A stretch of 64,000 nt of DNA from Mercurialis annua. Lineage: Eukaryota > Streptophyta > Magnoliopsida > Malpighiales > Euphorbiaceae. Below are positions 11,584-21,293 of the stretch, in pieces. The position numbers and the translations under genes are program-made. The number at the start of each line of letters is the position of its first letter. Position 1 is the stretch's first letter. The notes below the pieces were generated by a model that ran no database searches, was not told the origin of the DNA, and worked only from the letters and a program-made list of their open reading frames with translations. The stretch spans positions 36,854,628-36,918,627 of the forward strand of contig NC_065576.1 of the NCBI RefSeq assembly GCF_937616625.2, given 5' to 3'.

Positions 11584-12094
11584 CTTGAGTGCACATTGAC
11601 TAAGCCGATGAATACAACGGAGGTGGATTGAAATATTATTACCCTACTAGTTTATTTGGAAAAGCTGCTGTAAATGGAGATCAAACTCATGCAGACTGTA
11701 CTCTGGTTTTCTATATATTTTGTTTCATCGACTTTGAACTTATTAATTTATCATCCTGAGATGCAATTTCAACTGGTTTAATCTGTTGTGCTTTAGCAAA
11801 TTCAATAGGGGAAATGCCTATTTTGACAAGCTGTTTTTGTAATATGTGATTCATATCTATTTTCTAAGAATAACTCACAGGTGCTACAGCGTATGAAGAA
11901 AAATAACTAATAGTACAATATTCTGGCATAACTCAGCTACATAGGTAAAATCTGAATAAATGTAAATAAAGTAATGTTTCCTACTTTTCAAAGAATCTAA
12001 GCTATAATAATAAATCATTAGCATGAAACAAAACTAGATCTGCTATTGCTGTTGTTGATGAATCAAAACATCATTCTATCCTTCCCGGAATGAC
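11584..12094. other. 3' intergenic region between convergent SUMO and ERD2
   Basis: This contains the presumed 3' untranslated parts of both genes. It is AT-rich, with several AATAAA-like motifs on both strands. No further gene is visible. Confidence 0.6.
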
Positions 12095-15000
12095 TCAGGC
12101 TGGTAACTGGAGCCTCTTGTTGTTTTTCCAGCTGCAGCACCAATTTCAATTTAAATGGTAAGTAATAAAGCATAGGCAAGGGCAATGAACCATCCTGCAA
12201 ATTACTTGAACACGATCTTTACCTCTCAAAGTAGTAATAGAAGAAGTCTGCATACAGCAATGTCTGTACAAGCCCTGAAATCCAAGCTGCAGACAAATAT
12301 AGAGATCATCAATGCCTAAATTATCCTGGAAATGGGAAAGAGAACTCCGGTTGCTTTAGATTAAATTTAGTATCATTTAAATAATGACCGTAGTGGGAAT
12401 AGCCAAGGATTAAAAAAAAACATAAAAACAGTAGCGATGACAAGTAATTAACAACCAAAAAGGCTCATAAGAGAACAGTTGAATGAAGTTACAATGAATG
12501 ACTGCCAGGGCTAGGATTCATCTACTTATCTAGAACACATATAATTGCATCCTTGATTGAGGAAAGTCGAGGAGTTGAACTTTTATTATTCATGACCTTA
12601 AACCAGACCATGATTAAGCCATCTTCAACAAATACCACATTACATGGGAATCAAGCAAGAACCTGCTACTGAGCCAAGCCTAAACATGCAAGTAGCAAAT
12701 TTATGACCCTGTTTAAAGTCATATAACTAGAGAGCTAAAACATTCTGGATATTTCGCTACAACAAAACATTCCTGGTTTTCATTCCATTTGAAAGGGATT
12801 TATAAAAGCAGGACAGTCCTTGCTCAAACATACAACATAATAGCAGGATGCAGGATTAATATTTAAGATAAACACTCTAGCGTTAAAGAGCTAACTTGCT
12901 AGCATCATCATACACATGACTCTGGTAATTTGTTCATATATGTGCATGAGGCACACCCAAGGACACAGGAAACAGGAGTGTTATTACCTATCCAATGGAC
13001 ATAGTGTGGCTCAGTGAAGTAGCGATAGATCCAGTTCAGAATATAAAGACCTCGGTAGGCACTGCAGAAGATAAGGACAACTCAAATATATTATTCAGCA
13101 TCTAATATCAAGAACGTAGCAACTCATCAACAAGACAACAACATTTGTTTTTCTTTTAGTGACGAGGACTCACTCCCCTGAGCCGAAGCCGAGGATCACT
13201 GTCAAACATCAGGATGCGGACCGCCCGCAAGCCCACATACCTGGAAAATCCGGGCTATAATAGTCAACAGCCCCAACCACTCCATTTTTTAGAAAGGGCG
13301 TAGCCGGGGTTTGAACCCGCGACCGTGGCGCCCAGATAGCTGAGACTTAAACCACTAGACCAAACCCGTGCGGGCAACAACATTTGTATTCCTACTAGCA
13401 TAACAGCATAATGGTAACATTAAGTCAAATTCTAAGAAATCTAAAACTTGGAAATAAGTGAGACATATAAAGTACAGTAGTTTAACTAATTGTGACATCA
13501 ACGAAATTGTTTTAGCAAAAATGAACCCCAAGTGAAGTACTCACATGACCATAATTTCAACATTAGATGATTCATATAACCCTTGAAATTTTAATTTTGT
13601 ACTATTGGGCCCGCCAATTGAAATGGTTCTGCATTGAATTTTGAACTTACTAATGCGATAGTGAACATTCAGATGAAAACTAGCAATTTCATCAAAAAAG
13701 TAAAAATGAAAACTAGCAAAATTGGTGTTCAATTCAAACCAACAGCTATGTCAGTTAATACATGGTGTGACATTTTCACAAAAATTTCCTATTAAACTTT
13801 TTCAAACTTGAAATTCATGAATATTAATGAGAAAGAAATTCAAAGAGAATGTTATAGGGTTTTCCTTTTGTTAGAAAATTTTAAGTTGCTAAAAAAAATC
13901 CACAGATCACAAGGAAATCTATAATTTCATTTTTCTAAATGAAATTCAAGTTATTAATGTTTGAAGAGAATTAAAAACTTTAAGACCCATATCATTTTTC
14001 ACATTATCTATTTGGAAGACTTGGTGATGATTGTATCACCAAATGTATCAATTCTGACTGATATTTTCAAGTTGTCAAAATCGGACCCAATAACAGAAAC
14101 TGAGTAATCAATACATAAATTTCTTCAGATGGAGTCACTGGCAAAAACATTAGTATTCTATGACGTAAGCTATTGGTTTTCTTTCCATTTCAATTCGGAA
14201 AATGTAAAATGACAGCTTACCCAAGAAGAAATACATATTGCCCAGTCAAGTTGTCAATATTTTTAGTTTTCTGCAACAGAACAAGCTGAGGAAGTATGGC
14301 AACAGCTTCTAAATAGATGGAAAACGTCCACATGACCTGAACAGTTTTTTGTAAATCATGTAAGAAAGCCAAATCAGGCAAAATCTAAATTTTTTTAGTG
14401 AGTTCAGAAAAGATGTGTGAAACAAATTAAATAGCTTGCAACCAAAAAAAACCCTTTACAGGAAAAAAAGGGAAAATATAATGATAACAAACCTCTTTAA
14501 ACATAAATTTCTCGTTCACAATAAGGGCCAAGAGGAAGCAAGGTAGTATAATAAAATGATGGCGGAAGGTGTCTTGAGCTCTATCATAAGACCTGCTGAC
14601 AATTTTGTGGTTCCTTATGTACCAAACTATCAAAAATGAGCTTCCTAGAAATATTAGCTTCATGATAGTATTGTAAAAGGATATGAAATCCGTGAATATA
14701 TCCAAGTAGCGAGTAGCAAAAACTAGAGCATAGAGTTCTTGAGTTTTCAAAGAAATTCCTGCATAAAGTACAGCATATTGAAATTTGAAACTCATGTGAC
14801 ACAAAAATAATTTGACAAGACACAATACCACTAAGAATAGTGCATGCAATAGGAATTGAAAGACGACTCATAATCAGAATTCTGGAAGCATAGCACAAAG
14901 TTCAGACCTTAGCCTGCTGATTATACATATTAATAAGAAAAAAAATGGGAATTTCAACTGCCAGATCCAATCCATTCTACTATAACACCAAGAAACAAGG

Positions 15001-16009
15001 AAATTATTGAGATTCTGAAATTAAGAAAAGGCTTAATTCAGCTAGATCATCATTTACCTACTTTGCCTTTTATTCAAATAGGGATAATCCAACTCTATAT
15101 GAAATCTAAGGATCCAAAAACTATGTCTGGTAGATTAACCACTGAATTCAAGCTTTGAAATGTTAAAGTAGGCTCTGTCATATTATTTTAAAACCATCAG
15201 CTTTGAGTTTCATTTCAGTTCAAAAGAGAGCTTATAGGATTTTTTAAGATAAAAAACATCCACCCACTTGAATTCCATGTGGCTCGCTCGCTATTAAGGA
15301 TAAGGCAACAGCCCTTAAAGGAATTGTTTCACTGCAACTGGTATAAGTAATGCAGCTGTTTAGTTATTGGATTCTATGTCAGCATGAGATACAAAGCACG
15401 GAAGAAAAACCTCTCCTATTTACTTATGTCAACTGGTATAAGTAATGCAGAGTTCAATTACAAGATCACGTTACATTATCTAATCGCAACTGACAACTAC
15501 AATCTTAAATTACCTTGAAATACTAACATTCTTTATCGTGTCGTCCTAGCACTTACGTTGGTTAATTCAATAACCTAGAATTACATTCTAGAATAATAGA
15601 GTGAAATTACTGAATCATAATACTATAGTACTTAAAATTCAAATACTACTAGCTATACTAGTACCTACAGGATTAATGAAGTTAAATGTTGATTCATTGC
15701 CCCAGTAAATTATAGTCTTAAACAACTTCAAAAACTAATTATCAATTCCAAATTTATAATTAATTGAACCTCAATAACAATGAACTGATTCCTAATTTCC
15801 ACTCACATGTTAAAAATAATGAAATTGACATCTCATGATTCCTAAAACACAAGATTCCCACATTAACTGAACATTATATTCAACATTTAAAAATAAAATA
15901 GGGAGTAAGAGAGAGTACCAGCGCAAGATTTGATGGTGTGGATCTTAAGGAGCAAGACTAGAACGCTAGCGAGGTGAGTCATATCACCCGCTAACCTAAA
16001 TATATTCAT
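12095..16009 (-). CDS. ERD2: ER lumen protein-retaining receptor (K/HDEL receptor), six exons
   Basis: Minus-strand exons 16009-15919, 14758-14493, 14336-14221, 13061-12988, 12286-12223 and 12131-12095 join in phase to 215 residues, the usual ERD2 length. The receptor binds K/HDEL-tailed proteins in the Golgi and returns them to the ER in COPI vesicles; it has seven membrane helices. Recognised blocks include MNIFRLAGDMTHLASVLVLL, SLKTQELYALVFATRYLDIF, an RSYDRAQDTFRHHF segment, VMWTFSIYLEAVAILPQLVL, NWIYRYFTEPHYVHWIAWIS and LLYADFFYYYF. The cytosolic tail is short and basic (ESWKNNKRLQLPA); lysines in this tail are known to matter for retrieval. Intron 1 is about 1.16 kb, and the large intron between exons 3 and 4 contains a SINE. 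All introns are GT-AG. No disruption seen; probably functional. Confidence 0.96.
13149..13374 (-). mobile_element. tRNA-derived SINE in ERD2 intron
   Basis: On the minus strand the 226-base element begins GCCCGCACGGGTTTGGTCTA. It contains an RNA polymerase III A-box-like TGGTCTAGTGG and a B-box-like GGGTTCAAACC, and ends in an A-rich tail (ACTAAAAGAAAAA). A perfect 13-base duplication, CAACAACATTTGT, flanks it (13136-13148 and 13375-13387). tRNA-like head, short body, A-tail and a long target duplication together define a SINE. It lies in the same orientation as ERD2. Confidence 0.9.
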
Positions 16010-17317
16010 TGATGATCTATTCAATTAACGAAATGAATCAAATACAGTAAATTTAATCAAAAATGTGTTCTAATTTGCTTGTTGGCTGATCAGAATTGCA
16101 GAGATTTTACGGGAACCGGTGAACGGCGTGTCTACGCAAAAGAGAACAGCGTGAGCAGCAAGGTTAGTCAGATCTCACACCACTTTGTTGAATTTCGAGT
16201 GTGTTCTTCTGCTGTAGATTTTGCCATTATACATTTCTAGCCAATAACACTTTGCAATGTCACCATAGTGACTGCTCGTTTTAAACTTCCTCTCCTGTTT
16301 TCTTAATATTTTAATAAATATTTTACATTTAAATAGTTATTTAACTATTTATTTTGTATCCTCGTGAACCTTCCGTGGATAAAATTCGGAACGTATAACC
16401 AAACGCGAATGCCGTCGTTAAATATTTAAAGTTTAACTTAATTAAAAAATTTATACTATTATCTTTTATTTCATTTCGTCTTTAATATATATTTTGCATT
16501 TAAATAGCTCCTTAACTATGCATTTTATATATAAATGATTTTTTTGTTAACGAAATTTGAAGCATGTAACAATTTTTTTGTAACTTGTTAACTTGTTAAG
16601 GTTAATTTTATCTTGAGACCCAGAAACTTTCACCATTTTGGTTTTGTTTTTCCTTTTAAAAGTTTTATATTCATTAGGTCTTTATATTTCATCGATTTGA
16701 TTTGATAGGTCTGTTTTTTAGACGGAATTTGTACACGTGTGTTTGGTTTCTATTACCATTGCCACATGGAAAATAATAAAGCGGATTTAGGTAAATGAGT
16801 TAATCTTTTAATAAGCCCCTCTATTTTCAAATTTTGTTTATCTGGTCCATTTTGCAGTTCGGACTCACATGTGTTTCGCGACGAGTGTAGTGCATACTCT
16901 TTATCCATCCTAAATAAGACTTAAAAAATCAAAATAAATTAAATATTGGAACTAGATAAAAATAATATTTTAGAAAATAACCAGATAAACAAAATAGTGA
17001 AACTATGAGGGCTTTGAGATGGAGTTGCCCAATATTAATATATCATAACTATATATGTCATTAATAGACTTGTGAAATTACGCTTAAGATAATTCAGATA
17101 TCTTTTTGGTAAGGGTATGAGTCATAAAAATGAATTTAGATATTTAGGCTAGAGTTAGGAGTATCAAAATGGGTTGGTGGTCGTGTTTGTATCATATCGA
17201 TCCATTGTGTTTTTACGATTAAGGTTGACACAAACACATTAATTTAACTAATTCTGTCAAAAAAATTAACTCAAACACGACACAATTTAAAATGGATAAG
17301 ACGACATGCATATCTAA
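16010..17317. other. ERD2 upstream region and repeat-rich intergenic DNA
   Basis: The first part holds the ERD2 promoter and 5' leader. From about 16300 the DNA is AT-rich and partly similar to 22.3-23.0 kb (both contain 'tttaaata..taactat' and 'actctttatccatc' type blocks), so older dispersed repeats are likely. The 17165-17317 and 22079-22200 flanks of the young LTR element both carry 'gtgtcgtgt/cgtgttt' sequence, suggesting that it landed in a hAT-like MITE. No gene seen. Confidence 0.5.
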
Positions 17318-17537
17318 CATGTTGTTTACACCAGTCCAAAAAATAAACTTTAAGACAATGGGCTGCCAGTTAGAATGGAGCATAGCGGGCTGAATTGGGA
17401 TTGGGCCCACAATAGCCATTTTTATTATTGTTTTTTTATTAGCCGAGTAAAAGACTTTTAGTCTTATCAGGTTAGAATTTAGTTAAGTCATTGAGTCTTA
17501 GTTGTTTTCTTTTTCCTATTATTAGGGGATTTGTCCC

Positions 17538-17545
17538 TATAAATA
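17538..17545 (+). promoter_or_regulatory. TATA box of the young LTR
   Basis: TATAAATA follows directly after the small inverted repeat GGGGATTTGTCCC. A transcript start around 17570 is expected, just after the AATAAA signal at 17562. Confidence 0.6.
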
Positions 17546-17735
17546 GTTATTTTTTCAGATTAATAAAGGCACAACACAAATCAATCAACAAAAACACAAT
17601 CTCAAAGCCCTGTGCTTTTCTATCCACAACCCCTGCGGTTGGTTAACTTAGGAGTAGATGGACATCAATCCCGCTTAGGTTTCTTAACCTCCGGATCGAT
17701 ACTGTTAGATTTAGTTTAGCTGGTCACTTTTGTTT

Positions 17736-17922
17736 CGTTCGTTTGCGAGACACGTTCGTTTGCGAGACACGTTCGTTTGCGAGACACGTTCGTTTGCGAG
17801 ACACGTTCGTTTGCGAGACACGTTCGTTTGCGAGACACGTTCGTTTGCGAGACACGTTCGTTTGCGAGACACGTTCGTTTGCGAGACACGTTCGTTTGCG
17901 AGACACGTTCGTTTGCGAGACA
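17736..17922. repeat. 17-base minisatellite, 11 units, in 5' LTR
   Basis: The unit CGTTCGTTTGCGAGACA is repeated 11 times without interruption (187 bases). The 17-base period is not a multiple of three, so open frames through the array on both strands are artefacts of the repeat. Flanking copies of 'tttgcgagac' at 17999-18011 look like diverged half units. Confidence 0.97.
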
Positions 17923-18107
17923 AGTTTGCAAACACCGGAGGAGATCAGCTCATCGAGCCATTTGGCCGATCGGCGGATCATGACAAGTTTGCAAGACCTA
18001 TTTTGCGAGACTTGACCGACTTGACCGATTAAAGCATCAAACCGAAACAGATCCCAATCATAAATTCAAAGATTCGAGTGGCGGATTATTTCCCTGCGAA
18101 CATCTTT

Positions 18108-18125
18108 TGGCGACTCCACTGGGGA
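18108..18125 (+). other. primer-binding site
   Basis: TGGCGACTCCACTGGGGA begins five bases after the 5' LTR end and would pair with the 3' end of a tRNA ending in ...TCGCCA. A similar primer site has been described for Ogre/Tat-type elements; the tRNA was not identified here. Confidence 0.7.
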
Positions 18126-18251
18126 CATGTTTATGGTTAGCACAAAAATCGGTACTAAAGAGCTAAAAGATATACACACTCAATGAGTCGATCAAGCTTA
18201 TTCGAAGGAAGCGAGACGCCATGAGATTTAGACTCTGATTTGGAAGCGATC

Positions 18252-18641
18252 ATGACCAAGAGAGACAAGAACCAACTGTCGCACGAGGGAACTACTATAC
18301 CTCCCACAGAAAGGAAATCGGTCGATCTCAGAGTCAAAAATTTCAACCAATTCGAAGATGACGATTCGAGTGACGATAATCGTTTCCTATCCCCAAATCC
18401 TTCAACATTATCAATGGCCGATTCCATAACCATGAGGAATAAGATCACGTATGAAAATCGGCCAAGATATTATGAAGGAGACCAATTAGCGAGAGCCATG
18501 AAGACCGTACTTGACAAAAAAAATGACTGTTCAAAGAGAGATCAGGTCGGACATAGGAAAAAGCCTATTAAGCATAAACGATATTATGTCAAAAGTCATG
18601 GCTCGACAAAACATCGCCGAGACTACCATCAAGATGGTTGA
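18252..18641 (+). CDS. hypothetical ORF A of the non-autonomous element
   Basis: The frame starts at ATG 18252 and ends at the TGA at 18641. The protein is very hydrophilic: Lys/Arg-rich near both ends, with an acidic block (QFEDDDSSDDN) in the middle. It overlaps ORF B in another frame. An eight-base A run at 18516-18523 lies at the point where a one-base slip would fuse the two, so they may be one former reading frame. No known domain is recognised. Position after the primer site is that of gag. Confidence 0.4.
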   Translation: MTKRDKNQLSHEGTTIPPTERKSVDLRVKNFNQFEDDDSSDDNRFLSPNPSTLSMADSITMRNKITYENRPRYYEGDQLARAMKTVLDKKNDCSKRDQVGHRKKPIKHKRYYVKSHGSTKHRRDYHQDG

Positions 18642-19248
18642 TCTTGGCTACACACCAGCACGGATCGGCTCGCAAAGAGGGACTGCCGATCAGACGCAAC
18701 CGATCAATCGATCTGGTATGAAGTACGGTGCTGCAGATCACAAAAATGATGTGAGACACATGGAGTATTGTGTGGCCAATCACAATAATGCTTCAAGCCA
18801 TATACATAATGGTGCAGTTGATCACAATAATGCTTCAAAACACATGAAGTATGGTGTGGCCGATCATTTGGTGGATCAAATCCAGACACCGAAAGAGATC
18901 AGCTCATCGAGCCATTTGGCCGATCTGATCAAAACACTGGAGATCACCTCGTTGAGGTATTTGGCCGATCTGATCCAAATGTCGGAGGAGATCACCTCGC
19001 CGAATCATTCGGTCGATCTGATCAAAAAGCCGGAGGAAATCATCTCTCTGAATCATTTGGTCGATGTGATCAAAACACTGGAGATCACCTCGTCGAGGTA
19101 TTTGGCCGATCTAATCCAAAACGGAGAAGGAGATCAGCATTCGAGTTCATTGGCGGGACGACTGCTTGAAGATCGGTCCGATATAATGGTGATCATCTTT
19201 ACAAAGGAGATCAGATTATCAAGTATATTTTGTCGCGCCTTTATGTGA
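18523..19248 (+). CDS. hypothetical repeat protein ORF B of the non-autonomous element
   Basis: The frame runs from ATG 18523 to 19248 (about 241 codons). After a short N-terminus it consists of 14-residue repeats (core 'MKYGxADHxNxxxxH', 18718-18867) and then 15-16-residue repeats (core 'LADLIKxxEEITSxxH', 18868-19149). All repeat lengths are multiples of three, so amplification kept the frame open. The repeats are rich in His, Asp and Leu, and the second set may be helical. No family is recognised and no catalytic residues are evident. It may be translated or may merely be a frame that survived amplification. Confidence 0.4.
   Translation: MTVQREIRSDIGKSLLSINDIMSKVMARQNIAETTIKMVDLGYTPARIGSQRGTADQTQPINRSGMKYGAADHKNDVRHMEYCVANHNNASSHIHNGAVDHNNASKHMKYGVADHLVDQIQTPKEISSSSHLADLIKTLEITSLRYLADLIQMSEEITSPNHSVDLIKKPEEIISLNHLVDVIKTLEITSSRYLADLIQNGEGDQHSSSLAGRLLEDRSDIMVIIFTKEIRLSSIFCRAFM
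18718..18867 (+). repeat. 42-base coding tandem array, 3.6 units
   Basis: Units start at 18718, 18760, 18802 and 18844 (last one partial, 24 bases), each beginning 'ATGAAGTA(c/t)GGTG' or a variant. The period of 42 preserves frame in ORF B. The array runs directly into the 45/48-base array. Confidence 0.85.
18868..19149 (+). repeat. 45/48-base coding tandem array, six units
   Basis: Units begin TTGGCCGATC or variants at 18868, 18916, 18961, 19009, 19057 and 19102, with lengths 48, 45, 48, 48, 45 and 48. All are multiples of three. A copy of the same motif lies in each LTR just after the 17-base array (about 17926-17972). Confidence 0.88.
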
Positions 19249-19882
19249 GATCAGATTGTCAAAAAGGCGATAAGGCATATGACTCATTTTTAAGAACGAA
19301 TCAAGACGCTGGGGGGCAAGGCCGACTTGGTGTATATGGATGTCAAGGAACAAGTAATTTGATATCGCCGATCGAAAAGATGAAGAATGGAGTAAGCTCA
19401 TTCGGCGTTCTGCTAGTGAGACATGATCATTTTAGTTCGCTAGTGAGACCTGATCACTTTGTTCCGCTAGTAAGGTATTTGATTATTTCGGAAACATGGT
19501 GTTCAAGATTATGGTTTTTCACAAAATCACAATATGACGGTATTCTTGTCGATCATATACTTTTTGCCGAGTCCAATCCGAAGTTGCCGAGTCCAATCCG
19601 AAGTAGGCTGCACATCGTCACGCGATTCAAACACAGACTTGGAATAGATCATGACAAAAGGCGACAAGTCAGGGTTACAACCGCAAAAGGGGATCGACGT
19701 ACCCTCCGTTGTAACAACGACCGTCGAGTTTCAGCTGCAAAAGGGTATCGACGCACCCCCGCTGGGACGACGACCGCATAGTCAAGCATCCGAACCAAGT
19801 GCTTGGAAGGAGACAAATGATTATGTCTGCAACCTACCTCCCACTCGCCTCACACTATCACGTGTTGATTTCCTAACTGTAC

Positions 19883-20245
19883 ATGATTTGGCCTAAGAAA
19901 ACTCGGATTGAAGATCAGCCTAAGAAAGCTCTGGTTCTCAGAAAAAACACACCTGCCATGGTCGCACACAAGGTTACACCTACTGCGATCTTCAAAAATG
20001 GTACGACGACCATGATCGCCAACAATGGTTTACCCATCACGGATGTGAAGAACGGTAAATACAGGAGAACAGTGTTTGAGAGAATTTATGAAGTACGTTG
20101 CCCAATGTGCAAAACATGCTTCAAGACGGAGCAATATGTGTGCCGTCAACATTCGAAAACTTTCAAGCCAAAATCTGATCCGCTAGTGACAGTCACACTC
20201 GGGGGCAAGAGCCGATCATCCATAATGCAAAAATCTGATGATTAG
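19883..20245 (+). CDS. hypothetical ORF C with Cys-rich motif
   Basis: The frame of 120 codons starts at ATG 19883. The protein is basic and contains VRCPMCKTCFKTEQYVCRQH, a C-x2-C-x2-C-x8-C-x2-H pattern that could bind zinc. No named family is recognised. It lies between the coding arrays and the 124-base array, where pol genes would stand in an autonomous relative, and may be a remnant or an unrelated frame. Between ORFs B and C (about 19249-19880) only a frame without an ATG start is open. Confidence 0.3.
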   Translation: MIWPKKTRIEDQPKKALVLRKNTPAMVAHKVTPTAIFKNGTTTMIANNGLPITDVKNGKYRRTVFERIYEVRCPMCKTCFKTEQYVCRQHSKTFKPKSDPLVTVTLGGKSRSSIMQKSDD

Positions 20246-20396
20246 TAAATACAAGTCGATCAGGGATAAAGTTTGCATACTTCCCGAAAATGGTGCGATA
20301 CGATCAACGAAATGCATTTACGAGCAAGACCCTACATGAGTGTTTCGTGCAAAGATTGACGTATTTACTTAAGAGTGTTGTCAGCATAATCTTGTT

Positions 20397-21093
20397 GATC
20401 GATCAGCGGCCGATCATTGGTTGTTCACACTTGTGATAAAACGCAATGATCGGCCAAACAAGAGTGTGTTGTGCAACGATCGACATCTTTACTTAAGATT
20501 ATTGTGAGCATAATCTTGTTGATCGATCGGCGGCCAATCATTGGTTGTTCACACTTGTGATAAAACGCAATGATCGGCCAAACAAGAGTGTGTTGTGCAA
20601 CGATCGACATCTTTACTTAAGATTGTTGTGAGCATAATCTTGTTGATCGATCGGCGGCCGATCATTGGTTGTTCACACTTGTGATAAAACGCAACGATCG
20701 GCCAAATAAGAGTATTTTGTGCAAAGATCGACATCTTTAATTAAGATTGTTGTGAGCATAATCTTGTTGAACGATCAGCCAAACGAGAGTGTTTTGTGCA
20801 AAGATCGACATCTTTAATTAAAATTGTTGTGAGCATAATCTTGTTAATCGATCGGCGGCCGATCATTAGTTGTTCACACTTGTGATAAAACGCAATGATC
20901 GGCCAAATAAGAGTGTTTTGTGCAAAGATCGACATCTTTAATTAAGATTATTGGGAGCATAATCTTGTTGATCGATCGGCGGCCGATCATTGGTTGTTCA
21001 CACTTGTGATAAAACGCAATGATCGGCCAAACAAGAGTGTTTCGTGCAAAGATCGACATCTTTACTTAAGATTGCTGTGAGCATAATCTTGTT
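20397..21093 (+). repeat. 124-base tandem array, about 5.6 units
   Basis: Units start at 20397, 20521, 20645, 20769, 20846 and 20970. Five are 124 bases and the fourth is a 77-base unit with an internal 47-base deletion. Each holds GATCGATCGGCGGCCGATCA, itself a near-palindrome, and 'gttgttcacacttgtgataa'. A diverged half unit precedes at about 20325-20396. The array sits in the 3' untranslated part, where Ogre/Tat elements are known to carry tandem repeats that can seed satellites. Confidence 0.92.
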
Positions 21094-21274
21094 ACTACCT
21101 GTTTTGAACAAGAAAATTAAACAAACTTCGGCAAAACATGTCGATCAAAAAAGCAGAAATAGATGTTTATTCCGATCCACAAGCCATAAAATAAGCCCAA
21201 ACATGCCGATCTCGTCGAGAAATAAAAATGTCTCACTAAAAATTACGCCTCTTCATCTTACTTGACATTCAGCT

Positions 21275-21293
21275 AAAAAGACGTGGGGGGCAT
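21275..21293 (+). other. polypurine tract
   Basis: AAAAAGACGTGGGGGGCAT ends immediately before the TG of the 3' LTR, as expected for plus-strand priming. Confidence 0.7.

Larger units (their letters stand above)
17323..18102 (+). repeat. 5' LTR of the young element
   Basis: The LTR starts TGTTTACACC and ends CTGCGAACA. TATAAATA lies at 17538-17545, immediately preceded by a short inverted repeat (GGGA-TTTG-TCCC). AATAAA lies at 17562-17567. The second half carries the 17-base array and one copy of the 'gagatcagctcatcgagcca' motif that is also repeated in the interior. Confidence 0.95.

Noticed and set aside
17736..17922. Regular short repeats that could suggest a CRISPR array
   Set aside because: Units are contiguous with no spacers, inside a plant LTR.
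17711..18032. Several overlapping open frames on both strands in the 17-base array (and again at 21687-22003)
   Set aside because: They follow from a stop-free minisatellite in an LTR; the frames encode only the repeat and are shared by both LTRs.
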